In this document: positions 30,921-45,241 of the stretch, one piece after another
How positions within the stretch are numbered: the first letter of the stretch is position 1
Layout: each line of letters begins with the position of its first letter
Assembly: GCF_032190635.1 (NCBI RefSeq)
Contig: NZ_JAVLAS010000001.1
Span: 62,001-126,000, forward strand
Direction: 5' to 3'
Origin: Levilactobacillus zymae
GTDB lineage: Bacteria; Bacillota; Bacilli; Lactobacillales; Lactobacillaceae
Length of the DNA stretch: 64,000 bases
Position numbers and translations under genes: made by a program
The notes under the pieces: model-generated
The model's input: the letters and a program-made list of their open reading frames with translations, nothing else
What the model was told of the DNA's origin: nothing
The model's database searches: none

Positions 30921-31110
30921 TTACAGGTACCCGAAAAGGTTAAGGCGATTCATCACATCTTTAAAGAACGTGTCTCCTCGCCCAAATATCAATAAGCCGA
31001 CCTTAGCGGGCCAAGAACGGCGAAACAGCCCGTCAATAATGCCTTGCCGCGATGATTGCAATGAAACCCAAGCATCCTCACGTGCCAACCAAGATTCGAT
31101 CTTTTCGGCT
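30921..31110 (-). pseudogene. Orphan coding-like fragment
   Basis: An open frame of about 63 codons without a start reads AEKIESWLAREDAWVSLQSS, then IIDGLFRRSWPAKVGLLIF and FKDVMNRLNLFGYL before a stop. Composition suggests a former protein. The family is not recognised; it may belong to the inserted segment carrying tnpB. Confidence 0.4.
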
Positions 31111-31258
31111 GTTCATCTACGTTTCACCTTGCTCCGCACCAAGAAACCAGCGTGAGCTTAGCTGCCTTAGTCGTACCACGTAAGGCTTGTGGTTGAGAAC
31201 GGTTAACTGGCGGTTTCCGCAAAAACCAAGTTATACTTGCTTCCAAAATTTTTGACAC

Positions 31259-31289
31259 AAAAAAAAGGAACTCAACGAATTGAGTTCCT
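31259..31289 (-). terminator. Terminator of rRNA operon B
   Basis: AGGAACTCAA pairs with TTGAGTTCCT, followed on the minus strand by eight T. Confidence 0.9.
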
Positions 31290-31295
31290 GACATT

Positions 31296-31410
31296 GCGTG
31301 GCAACGTCCTATCCTTGCAGGGGGCGATCCCCCAACTACTATCGGCGTGCTGAAGCTTAACTTCTGTGTTCGGCATGGGAACAGGTGTATCCTTCAGGCT
31401 ATCGCCACCA
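31296..31410 (-). rRNA. rrf: 5S ribosomal RNA, operon B
   Basis: Same as the 5S of operon A apart from a base near its 5' boundary (CCACCACAC versus CCACCATAC on the plus strand). Confidence 0.93.
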
Positions 31411-31476
31411 CACTATTGAGAGCTTATTCTCTCAAAACTAGATATTACCAGCTTATTTTCTTTGAGAACACCATTA

Positions 31477-36173
<4,697 letters not shown>

Positions 36174-36353
36174 AAAGATGATAAGCTCGAATAGCTCATC
36201 GATTGTTGTTACATTTTTAAAGCGAATTGACTTCGCAAATATTGTTTGGGTTTGAACCTAAGTCCAAACCGCCCTACACATATTTGGTTTGTCGAAACAA
36301 TGTTCAGTTTTCAAAGGTCTACCAAGTCGTCTTTCGTAACAAACAACTTAATT

Positions 36354-36561
36354 ATCATAACATTTGGAAGTTATGATGTCAACCAGAAGTTTGATTTAAC
36401 AACGTTTCTAGTTGAACCGTCATCGCTTAGCGACAACTTAGTTAGAATAACATTTTGTCAGTAACTCGTCAACAACTAATTTCAATCCTTCGAATTGGTC
36501 TAGTTGAGAACTCGTTCGCGACAACGTATATAACTATACCAACCAACCTTACCCCCGTCAA
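36354..36561 (-). promoter_or_regulatory. Three tandem promoters of rRNA operon B
   Basis: All have 17-bp spacers and point leftwards. P1: TTGACG (36556-36561) and TATAGT (36533-36538). P2: TTGACG (36467-36472) and TATTCT (36444-36449). P3: TTGACA (36377-36382) and TATGAT (36354-36359). P3 matches the proximal promoter of operon A. Confidence 0.82.
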
Positions 36562-36664
36562 CAAAAATTTGGAATTAATCCCATTTATTTCCAAAGACAA
36601 ACAATCCGCCTGAAAACGGAGATCATAGCCGGATTACCCGGCGCGTTCTCCCTAGCAGTCGTCA

Positions 36665-37855
36665 TTATTGTCCGCTATTTTTTCGTCGGGTCGTCATGTA
36701 GGGAAGCAGGCCGCCCAAAACGCCCAGCACCACAACCCCATTAATCGCGGCACAAACCATAAACAATCCCGAAAATCCTAAGGAACCGCCAACAATCCAG
36801 CCCCCGAAAACCGGGCCTAACGCTTTCCCAATCGACGAAAAGGAATTGACCAAGCCCTGGTAGCGGCCTTCGTTCCCTACGGTGTACGCGTTGATCAACG
36901 CCGGGACTCCTGGGACATACACAGCCTCTCCTACCGTCAGCAACGTCATCGCCACGAAAAGCATGCCAATCTGTTTGGCCGTACTTAATAGTAGAAACGA
37001 CCCACAAATTGCGAGCAGTCCCCCGAGAATTTGCCACGGTAATACCTTATTATGACTAAACTTGGTCATCACGGATTGAACCAAGATCAGCAACAGTCCG
37101 TTGTATACCCAGAGGTAGCTGTAAACCTTAATGCTAAGCCCAATTTCTTGCACATAAACCGACACGTTACTCATCCACTGCGAGTAAGTGCCCCACATTA
37201 AGACTAGGCTGAGTAGCAGCAAGCCCAACGTAACCAGGGCCATAGTCCGTTGCGGTCGCCCCGTTTGAGCCACCTTGGCTTGCGGGTGTGACGCCTGCGC
37301 CATAAACCGACCCACGGACCAGGTCCAAACGACCAGGGCTAAGACGTAGCACCCCAAAAGCATCAAGAAGATCGGTTGTAGACTGTGCTTAAACAAGATT
37401 CCAATGCTGGCCGTTCCGGCAACCAGCCCTAAGTTAATGAAAATATATAGTAGATTAAACAGGCGACTGTCGACGTGACTCAGTTGAGCCGTCATCGTCG
37501 TAACCAGGGTCAGCATTGCCCCCGTCAAGAGCCCGAAGATAACCAACACAATGGGGTAGCCAATCAGGCCGTTCCAGAAGAACCCCGCCGCCGAGTCCAC
37601 AATTAAACCGACCAGGGTCAGCAGTCCCACTCGTTTTAACGAGTACCGGTCCCCCAAAATACCGCCTAGGTAGCCCCCCAGAACATTACACCCCGAATAA
37701 GCCACCAAGATCCAGCCGCTGGTTACCAGGTTCAGCTTGAGATCGTCGTGGAGGTAAATGGTGGTTAGTGGCCACATCACACTGTAAGCGGTGTTGACTA
37801 AAAATCCTAACAATAGAAGGGGCCAGGTTTTTCGAATTAACTGTGTAATATTCAT
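36665..37855 (-). CDS. MFS transporter
   Basis: 396 residues with 12 predicted helices. The N-terminal half has the MFS loop motif GGILGDRYSLKRVG (about 64-77, a G-x-L-x-D-R-x-x-x-R-R variant). It resembles the YjiJ/multidrug-efflux type, but the substrate is unknown. Several phenylalanine/leucine-rich helices follow and the C-terminus TTRRKNSGQ is cytoplasmic. The ATG at 37855 has AAAGGACATGC upstream. It is monocistronic, between rRNA operon B promoters and lysS, and divergent from lysS. Confidence 0.85.
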   Translation of the reverse strand: MNITQLIRKTWPLLLLGFLVNTAYSVMWPLTTIYLHDDLKLNLVTSGWILVAYSGCNVLGGYLGGILGDRYSLKRVGLLTLVGLIVDSAAGFFWNGLIGYPIVLVIFGLLTGAMLTLVTTMTAQLSHVDSRLFNLLYIFINLGLVAGTASIGILFKHSLQPIFLMLLGCYVLALVVWTWSVGRFMAQASHPQAKVAQTGRPQRTMALVTLGLLLLSLVLMWGTYSQWMSNVSVYVQEIGLSIKVYSYLWVYNGLLLILVQSVMTKFSHNKVLPWQILGGLLAICGSFLLLSTAKQIGMLFVAMTLLTVGEAVYVPGVPALINAYTVGNEGRYQGLVNSFSSIGKALGPVFGGWIVGGSLGFSGLFMVCAAINGVVVLGVLGGLLPYMTTRRKNSGQ

Positions 37856-38121
37856 TATTTTGCATGTCCTTTTCTCAGAAATAACGCTATCTACTGTAAT
37901 GATAGCAAAATTAATGAGGGCAATAAAGGAAAATTAAAAATAGATTAAAACACTAATATAAACCCCTTTGAAGCGGTACCAACTCTCACTTATTCACATC
38001 TTCCGTTGGTAAAAAAGGTCAATTAATCTCATCTTCCCCCTTGCTAAATGCTCTGAAATAAATTAAATTAAGGTTAGACTTTCTGTATATTCATCAAAAC
38101 AGTCAGCTTACTACTAACTAG

Positions 38122-39645
<1,524 letters not shown>

Positions 39646-39686
39646 CCACCAACTTACACGGCACAATATAGGAAAGAGGAATTAGA

Positions 39687-41213
39687 ATGAATTTGTCAGA
39701 ACTGATTGTTCTTTTACAAGAACACCATCTGTTTGTTCGCACAACGTCTAGTGCCCAAAACCTCTCATTCGACTCTCTGGAATACGATTCACGTAAGATT
39801 GGTCAGAACGGCCTGTTCATCTGCAAGGGGAAGACTTTCTCCGTCGACTACTTGAAGCAAGCCGTGACCCAGGGCGCTACCGCGTACTTGTCGGAAACCG
39901 ACTATAGTCACGACGTCGATGTCCCTGGCATCATTGTTAATGATGTGCGTAAGGCCATGTCCCTCACCGCTCAATTGTTCTTCAAGTTCCCGCAAAACGA
40001 GATGTTCTTAATCGCGTATACCGGGACCAAGGGGAAGACCACTTCCACGTACTTTACGCGGAACATCTTGGAACACGCCTTTCCAAAGCAAGCGGCGATG
40101 TTCTCAACCATTGACCGGATTGTCGGCAATGCTCCCGAAGACGAGTTTAAGGCGCACTTAACCACTGCCGAATCGTTGGACTTGTTCCACGAAATGCGGG
40201 AAGCCGCTGATAACGGCCAGAAGTATCTGGTCTTAGAAGTGGCCTCACAGGCCTATCTGTTAGACCGGGTCTACGGATTACGCTTTAACGTCGGGATCTT
40301 CTTAGACATCACGCCTGACCACATCGGAATTAACGAACACCCTAACTTTGCTAACTATCTCTTCTGTAAGCAACAGTTAATGTTAAATTCCGACTACTGC
40401 ATCATTAACGCGGATACCGATCATTTCCCTGAAGTCTTATCCGCCGCTAAGGTTTCTTCTGCGCCTGACCACATCTTCACTTACAGTCAGACCAGCCACG
40501 ATGCCGATGTCACCATCGTCAACGATGAAGCCTCATTAACGGATAGTACGTTCAGTCTGACCGTCAATTCAGAAAATGCCGAGCTCGCTAGTTTAGGTGC
40601 TCAGTTCCACGTCTCGGTTCCGGGTGACTTCAACCAAAGTAACGCCACGGCCGCCATCTTAGCAACGCACATCGCGCAAGCTCAGGTTGCCGACATGCAA
40701 TACGGGTTAAGCCACACTACCGTTCCTGGGCGAATGGAATTCATCAAGACCCAGAATCATGGGACCATCTACATTGATTACGCCCACGATTGGGGCAGCA
40801 TGAATGCGTTGATGCACTTCTTACGGACCCAATTCCCTGACCAACGGATTATTGCCCTTCTGGGGAGTACCGGAGATAAGGGAGAGGACCGGCGTGAAGG
40901 CTTTGCCCGGGCTTTAAACGATTATGCAGACATTGCTTTCCTGACCGCTGACGACCCTGGTCACGAAGACCCCGTCGCCATCGCTAAGGAAATCGATAGT
41001 CACATCGATCACGATAAGGTCACGACTCACATCATTCCTAAGCGGGAAGATGCGATTCACGAAGCCATCTCGATGGCTACCAATACCGACCTGGTTGTTC
41101 TTGCCGGTAAGGGTGAAGATGCTTACCAAAAGATCAACGGTGTGGATACACCTTACGCGAGTGACCCCGTGGTTGCACGTAACGTGTTAGGCACCCTAGC
41201 CAACGAAGCTTAA
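39687..41213 (+). CDS. murE: UDP-N-acetylmuramoyl-L-alanyl-D-glutamate--L-lysine ligase
   Basis: 508 residues, a Mur ligase that adds the third residue of the peptidoglycan stem peptide in the cytoplasm. The ATP-binding loop is AYTGTKGKTTSTYF (about 111-124). The carbamylated Lys region and the HIGINEHPNFANY motif in the central domain are present. The C-terminal amino-acid selectivity loop is ADDPGHEDP (about 421-429) in place of the DNPR that selects meso-diaminopimelate, so L-lysine is the inferred substrate, as in related lactobacilli with Lys-type walls. AGGAAAGAGG precedes the ATG. It follows lysS by 41 bp and ends at a strong terminator. Confidence 0.93.
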   Translation: MNLSELIVLLQEHHLFVRTTSSAQNLSFDSLEYDSRKIGQNGLFICKGKTFSVDYLKQAVTQGATAYLSETDYSHDVDVPGIIVNDVRKAMSLTAQLFFKFPQNEMFLIAYTGTKGKTTSTYFTRNILEHAFPKQAAMFSTIDRIVGNAPEDEFKAHLTTAESLDLFHEMREAADNGQKYLVLEVASQAYLLDRVYGLRFNVGIFLDITPDHIGINEHPNFANYLFCKQQLMLNSDYCIINADTDHFPEVLSAAKVSSAPDHIFTYSQTSHDADVTIVNDEASLTDSTFSLTVNSENAELASLGAQFHVSVPGDFNQSNATAAILATHIAQAQVADMQYGLSHTTVPGRMEFIKTQNHGTIYIDYAHDWGSMNALMHFLRTQFPDQRIIALLGSTGDKGEDRREGFARALNDYADIAFLTADDPGHEDPVAIAKEIDSHIDHDKVTTHIIPKREDAIHEAISMATNTDLVVLAGKGEDAYQKINGVDTPYASDPVVARNVLGTLANEA

Positions 41214-41253
41214 AGCTTAACGGGTATTGTGACTAGACAATCATCCTAATGAA

Positions 41254-41291
41254 AAGAACCGCCAATTCGCTTGAATTGGCGGTTCTTTTTT
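41254..41291 (+). terminator. Terminator of lysS-murE
   Basis: AAGAACCGCCAATTC pairs perfectly with GAATTGGCGGTTCTT around a 4-base loop, followed by TTTTTT. Confidence 0.93.
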
Positions 41292-41437
41292 GGCGTCTTT
41301 TGACGAGAGTAGCTTTACCTGGGACATCAGGGTGCCCCGGCCGGAGCCCTTTTTTTCCCCTTAACGGATCCCGGGCCCCCAAACCGCTGCTCAGCAATCC
41401 CCCATCAGCTCCCCTCACTCCCGAAAGTTCAGACACT

Positions 41438-41483
41438 AAAAGACTAGGCCACCGAATCCGTAGATTCAGGTGGCCTAGTCTTT
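41438..41483 (-). terminator. Terminator of the ornithine decarboxylase/potE block
   Basis: A nearly perfect 20-bp stem (AAAGACTAGGCCACC... with GGTGGCCTAGTCTTT) 50 bp downstream of potE. It is a very stable terminator with T on either side. Confidence 0.88.
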
Positions 41484-41535
41484 AGTTATCAATTTCTCCT
41501 GAAGGAAGAAATGTCATTTACTTTAACGCTGTGGC

Positions 41536-42915
41536 TTATTCCTTAACGGAATCTTCTTCAGCATCAAATGCGTGGTTGTTGTTTAACTTCTCTAACTTAT
41601 CTGAACTCAAGTCGAACTTGTACGCCACGAAGGAGTATGCGGTCCAACCGAAGAAGGTAACCAGAGAACCTAAGACCATCGCTTGTGAACCGGAAGCGTA
41701 CATTGCGTACAGCGAGTAGATCGCAGCGATCACGGCAATCACGTTCGTTAACCGGAAGACACTGTTGGTTGGTTTAACCCCAGCGCCTAATTGGATCGTC
41801 TTAGCAGCACCCATGGAAAGCAGGTATGGAACTAAGTTGGTCACAACGGCTAAGTTAACTAACACGTTAAATTGCTTGTTCAAGTCAGGACTGATCGTCA
41901 TGAATGACAACAGCACTTGAACGGTCATCAGGATTAACATCCCAACGATTGGCGTATCGTTCTTGGTAACCCGAGAGAAGACCTTTGGGAAGTAGCCTTC
42001 ATCGGCTGAAGACTTGAACACTTGGGCAATCGTAAATTGCCAACCAAGTAAGGAACCGATACATGCCAGAACCATGATCCCTTCAACCACTAACCCGGCC
42101 CATGAGCCAAACATCGTGGAGAAAGTTAACCCGAATGGGGCGTTGGAAGTCAACAATGCGGAGTTCTTAACGATCCCAGCCATAACGTTCGTGGATAAGA
42201 TGTAGATAATTCCGGCACCGATCGTCCCGGCCATAACGGCGATTGGCACGTTCTTTTGTGGATTTTCAACGGCGTCCATGTTGGCAACGGCGGATTCCAA
42301 TCCTAAGAAAGCCCAAAGCGTGATTGGGATAGAAGAAGCGATCCCATCGAAGAAACTAATATCGTGTGGGTTCCAAGAAGCCACGTACAGTGATGGTTGG
42401 AACCAGAACCAGCCCAATACCGCCAAAATCACAACGGGAAGGATAACCCCCCAAACGGTAACGGAACCGATCCGACCGGTAATCTTCGCACCCCCGAAGT
42501 TCAGGAGCGTCGTGACGATAACCAGGATGATGGTCCAGATGGCAACTTCCACTGGGGAGAGCTTCATGTCTAAGAACACGGAGAGGTACCCCACGGCGGA
42601 AACGGCGATCGCCACGTTGGCGATAACTAAGGACAGCCCATAAGTAAAGTTACTCATGAAACTCCCGGCCTTGCCGTATGAGTATTCGGCGTATCCACCC
42701 ATACCACCAGACTTCTTACTGAACATACCATTACGAGCGAAAACCCAGGCTAAACAAAGTGCCCCACCTAAGGTAACGATCCAAGAAAGCACGGACATCG
42801 TACCAACTTGTGCCAGCTTGGAAGGTAGCATAATGATCCCTGATCCAAGCATGTTGACAGCCGTAATAATGGTCAGCTGAACAACACCCATTTTTGTACT
42901 ATTATTCTCTGCCAT
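41536..42915 (-). CDS. potE: Putrescine/ornithine antiporter
   Basis: 459 residues of the APC superfamily with 12 helices. The N-terminus KMGVVQLTIITAVNMLGSGI and the segment KSGGMGGYAEYSYGKAG are almost the same as in enterobacterial PotE, so the assignment is firm. It exchanges external ornithine for internal putrescine. Each cycle with ornithine decarboxylase consumes a proton inside and moves net charge out, raising cytoplasmic pH and adding to proton motive force. It is the third gene of the leftward block after two decarboxylase genes, 105 bp downstream with a hairpin in between. Codon use is strongly biased, indicating high expression. Confidence 0.95.
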   Translation of the reverse strand: MAENNSTKMGVVQLTIITAVNMLGSGIIMLPSKLAQVGTMSVLSWIVTLGGALCLAWVFARNGMFSKKSGGMGGYAEYSYGKAGSFMSNFTYGLSLVIANVAIAVSAVGYLSVFLDMKLSPVEVAIWTIILVIVTTLLNFGGAKITGRIGSVTVWGVILPVVILAVLGWFWFQPSLYVASWNPHDISFFDGIASSIPITLWAFLGLESAVANMDAVENPQKNVPIAVMAGTIGAGIIYILSTNVMAGIVKNSALLTSNAPFGLTFSTMFGSWAGLVVEGIMVLACIGSLLGWQFTIAQVFKSSADEGYFPKVFSRVTKNDTPIVGMLILMTVQVLLSFMTISPDLNKQFNVLVNLAVVTNLVPYLLSMGAAKTIQLGAGVKPTNSVFRLTNVIAVIAAIYSLYAMYASGSQAMVLGSLVTFFGWTAYSFVAYKFDLSSDKLEKLNNNHAFDAEEDSVKE

Positions 42916-42967
42916 ATCACATTACCCTCAATATCTATATTGGAATTATAATAATCAACAATTGCTA

Positions 42968-42994
42968 AGTTGCCGTCCAAAACGGACGGCAACT
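42968..42994 (-). promoter_or_regulatory. Stable hairpin between the decarboxylase gene and potE
   Basis: AGTTGCCGTCC pairs perfectly with GGACGGCAACT (11 bp, 5-base loop). No T run follows in the direction of transcription (TAGCAATTG), so it is more likely an mRNA-stability or processing element, or a leaky attenuator, than a full terminator. Confidence 0.55.
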
Positions 42995-43020
42995 CGAAAA
43001 ACCTTTATGCAGCTATAAAA

Positions 43021-45213
43021 CTATTCTTTATCCTTAGCAGCTGCGTCCTTATCCAAGACGTAACCATAAGCTTTAACTTTGCCATCGTTTCCATCTGGCT
43101 CAAAGTAAACACCTTGAATTTCAGGCGTAAACCCTGGGAAGTTGTTGATCCCGTCTTGCAGGATTAAGAAGTACTTCTGAGCAACTTCGTTCCAGACTTC
43201 ACCTGGCGCCACACAAAGGATTCCTGGTGGGTAAGGTAAAGCACCTTCTAAGGCAGTTTCACCGACAATCTTGTCCAGTGGCACTAACTTAGCATTGTTT
43301 GCAACGAGTTCCTTATCAGCATCGTAAGGAGTCATTGAAGGCTTTGGCCATGACTTTTCACGGAATAAGTCGTGCTGGTATTGCTTAGCATTAGCGTTCT
43401 TGTAGAAATCATGCACTTCTTGGCAAAGATCGCGAATCGTGTAACCACGGTAACGGTCGATGTTTTCCTTGTAGATTTCTGGTAAGACATCGCTTAATGG
43501 CGCGTTTTGTTCAACTAACTTTTCGAAACGAAGTAAGTAGTTGACCAAGTTGTCCATCTTCGTCTTGGTTTCAGCAGGCGTCAGCAAGAACAGAATGGAG
43601 TTGAAGTCATTCTTTTCTGGGATGATGCCGTGTTCACGCAAGTAACTTGCAATGATCGTTGCTGGAACCCCGAAGTCTTCGTATTCACCAGTTTCAATGT
43701 TAATCCCAGGCGTCTTAAGCATGAACTTAAGTGGGTCAACAAAGTATTGGTCATTAGCGTAGCCTTCGAATGAGTGCCACTTAGCGCCCTTTTCAAAGCG
43801 CCAGTAGTCAATGTCACTAGCTAAAGTGTTGGTATCGACATCTTGCCACTTCTTGCCGTTAACAACGGTTGGAATGAATGGCGTTAACATGGTTGCTTCA
43901 TTTAAAATCCGCTTCCGTGCTTCGATCCCTAACTTAACCGTGTCCATCCACATCTTGGCACCCGCAGGACCTTCCATCATCTTGGCGTTAACATCCAAGG
44001 TGGAGTAGATTGGGTAGAATGGTGAAGTAGACGTGTACTTCATGTAAGCGTTGTTGAACCGTTTGTGGTTGATGTAACGCTTCTGACCCTTGATGTGCGC
44101 ATCCTTCTTGTGAATCTGGGATGCTTGTGACAACCCACCCTGTTGCTTGTGGACGGATTGGGTAACGAAGATACCTGGATCTTCTGGCCCAAGGTCATCA
44201 ATCAACAGTGGTGAACTATCCTTCATCATTGGGATAAACTGTTCGTAACCAACCCAAGCAGAGTCAAACAGAATGTAGTCACATAAGCGACCAATTCGCT
44301 TGATAATTTGCTTGGCGTTGTAGATACTCCCGTCGTAAGTCCCAAGTTCAATGATGGCTAACCGGAATGGACGCTTTTCCTTGGCCTTCTTCGGATCAAC
44401 CTGGGCTGCTAAGCCACGGATGTAATCTTCATCAAGAGCCTTGTCGTCGATCCCACCGATAAACCCAAATGGGTTCCGGCCGGTTTCCAAGTAAACTGGA
44501 CGGCCACCGGCTTGAACCAAAGCAGCGTTGTAGTTTGACTTGTGGTTGTTCCGGTCAAACAAGACTAAGTCGCCTGGCTTAACCGTAGCAATATCAACGA
44601 TGGCGTTAGACGTCGTCGTCCCGTTCATCACAAAGTAAGTCTTATCAGCATTGAATACTCGAGCGGCATGCTTTTCCCCGTCTAGGGCAGCACCACCGTG
44701 AGTTAAAAGGTCCCCAACTTCAACGTCTGAACTGGAAACGTCAGACCGGAAGAGATTTTCACCGTAGAAGTCGTACAGAGCACGACCGGCTGGGTGGCGC
44801 AGGAAGAACTGTCCACCATGGTGACCTGGCGTATCAAAGTTCAGGTTACCTTCGCCCACGTAATGTACCATTTCCTTGAAGAACGGTGGGATCATCTTGT
44901 CTTCGTAGTCTTGGGCAGCGGTTTCAATTTCACTGTCATAGATGTTCTTGTAATCCTCATCCTTGTCCAGGAAGTGGAAAACTTGACCACGAATATCAGC
45001 ATCAATTGCGGCAGAATCATCAGTAATCATGAAGACTGGAATTCCAAACTTGTTAGCTGAAATGGCAGCGATGTACTGTTGATCTGCATCCGTCAAAACC
45101 GCTGCAGCGATATCAGTAAAATCGGTTTTACCTTCAATCGCAACGACTTCACGTTCAGTAGAAAAATAGTTTCGCGCTTCTTCAGAGCTAGCTATTTTTA
45201 AGGTCTTAGCCAT
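43021..45213 (-). CDS. speC: Ornithine decarboxylase, inducible-type (second copy)
   Basis: 730 residues, the length of the PLP-dependent Lactobacillus 30a/SpeF-type enzymes (fold type I). It decarboxylates L-ornithine to putrescine and CO2. An N-terminal wing domain (about 1-105) precedes the PLP domain. The PLP lysine lies in QSVHKQQGGLSQASQIHKKD (about residue 355), preceded by LFDSAWVGYEQFIPMM with the cofactor-ring Asp. FVMNGTTTSN holds the phosphate loop. The C-terminal region has the conserved EGALPYPPGILCVAPGE. It lies 28 bp downstream of a homologous gene and so arose by tandem duplication. Strong codon bias is present. Confidence 0.93.
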   Translation of the reverse strand: MAKTLKIASSEEARNYFSTEREVVAIEGKTDFTDIAAAVLTDADQQYIAAISANKFGIPVFMITDDSAAIDADIRGQVFHFLDKDEDYKNIYDSEIETAAQDYEDKMIPPFFKEMVHYVGEGNLNFDTPGHHGGQFFLRHPAGRALYDFYGENLFRSDVSSSDVEVGDLLTHGGAALDGEKHAARVFNADKTYFVMNGTTTSNAIVDIATVKPGDLVLFDRNNHKSNYNAALVQAGGRPVYLETGRNPFGFIGGIDDKALDEDYIRGLAAQVDPKKAKEKRPFRLAIIELGTYDGSIYNAKQIIKRIGRLCDYILFDSAWVGYEQFIPMMKDSSPLLIDDLGPEDPGIFVTQSVHKQQGGLSQASQIHKKDAHIKGQKRYINHKRFNNAYMKYTSTSPFYPIYSTLDVNAKMMEGPAGAKMWMDTVKLGIEARKRILNEATMLTPFIPTVVNGKKWQDVDTNTLASDIDYWRFEKGAKWHSFEGYANDQYFVDPLKFMLKTPGINIETGEYEDFGVPATIIASYLREHGIIPEKNDFNSILFLLTPAETKTKMDNLVNYLLRFEKLVEQNAPLSDVLPEIYKENIDRYRGYTIRDLCQEVHDFYKNANAKQYQHDLFREKSWPKPSMTPYDADKELVANNAKLVPLDKIVGETALEGALPYPPGILCVAPGEVWNEVAQKYFLILQDGINNFPGFTPEIQGVYFEPDGNDGKVKAYGYVLDKDAAAKDKE

Positions 45214-45241
45214 TTTAAAAAACCCCTTTCTTCAAAACTAA

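Noticed and set aside
30787-31155. 122-codon plus-strand frame between tnpB and operon B
   Set aside because: It overlaps the tnpB 5' end and the orphan minus-strand fragment; the minus reading looks more like protein.
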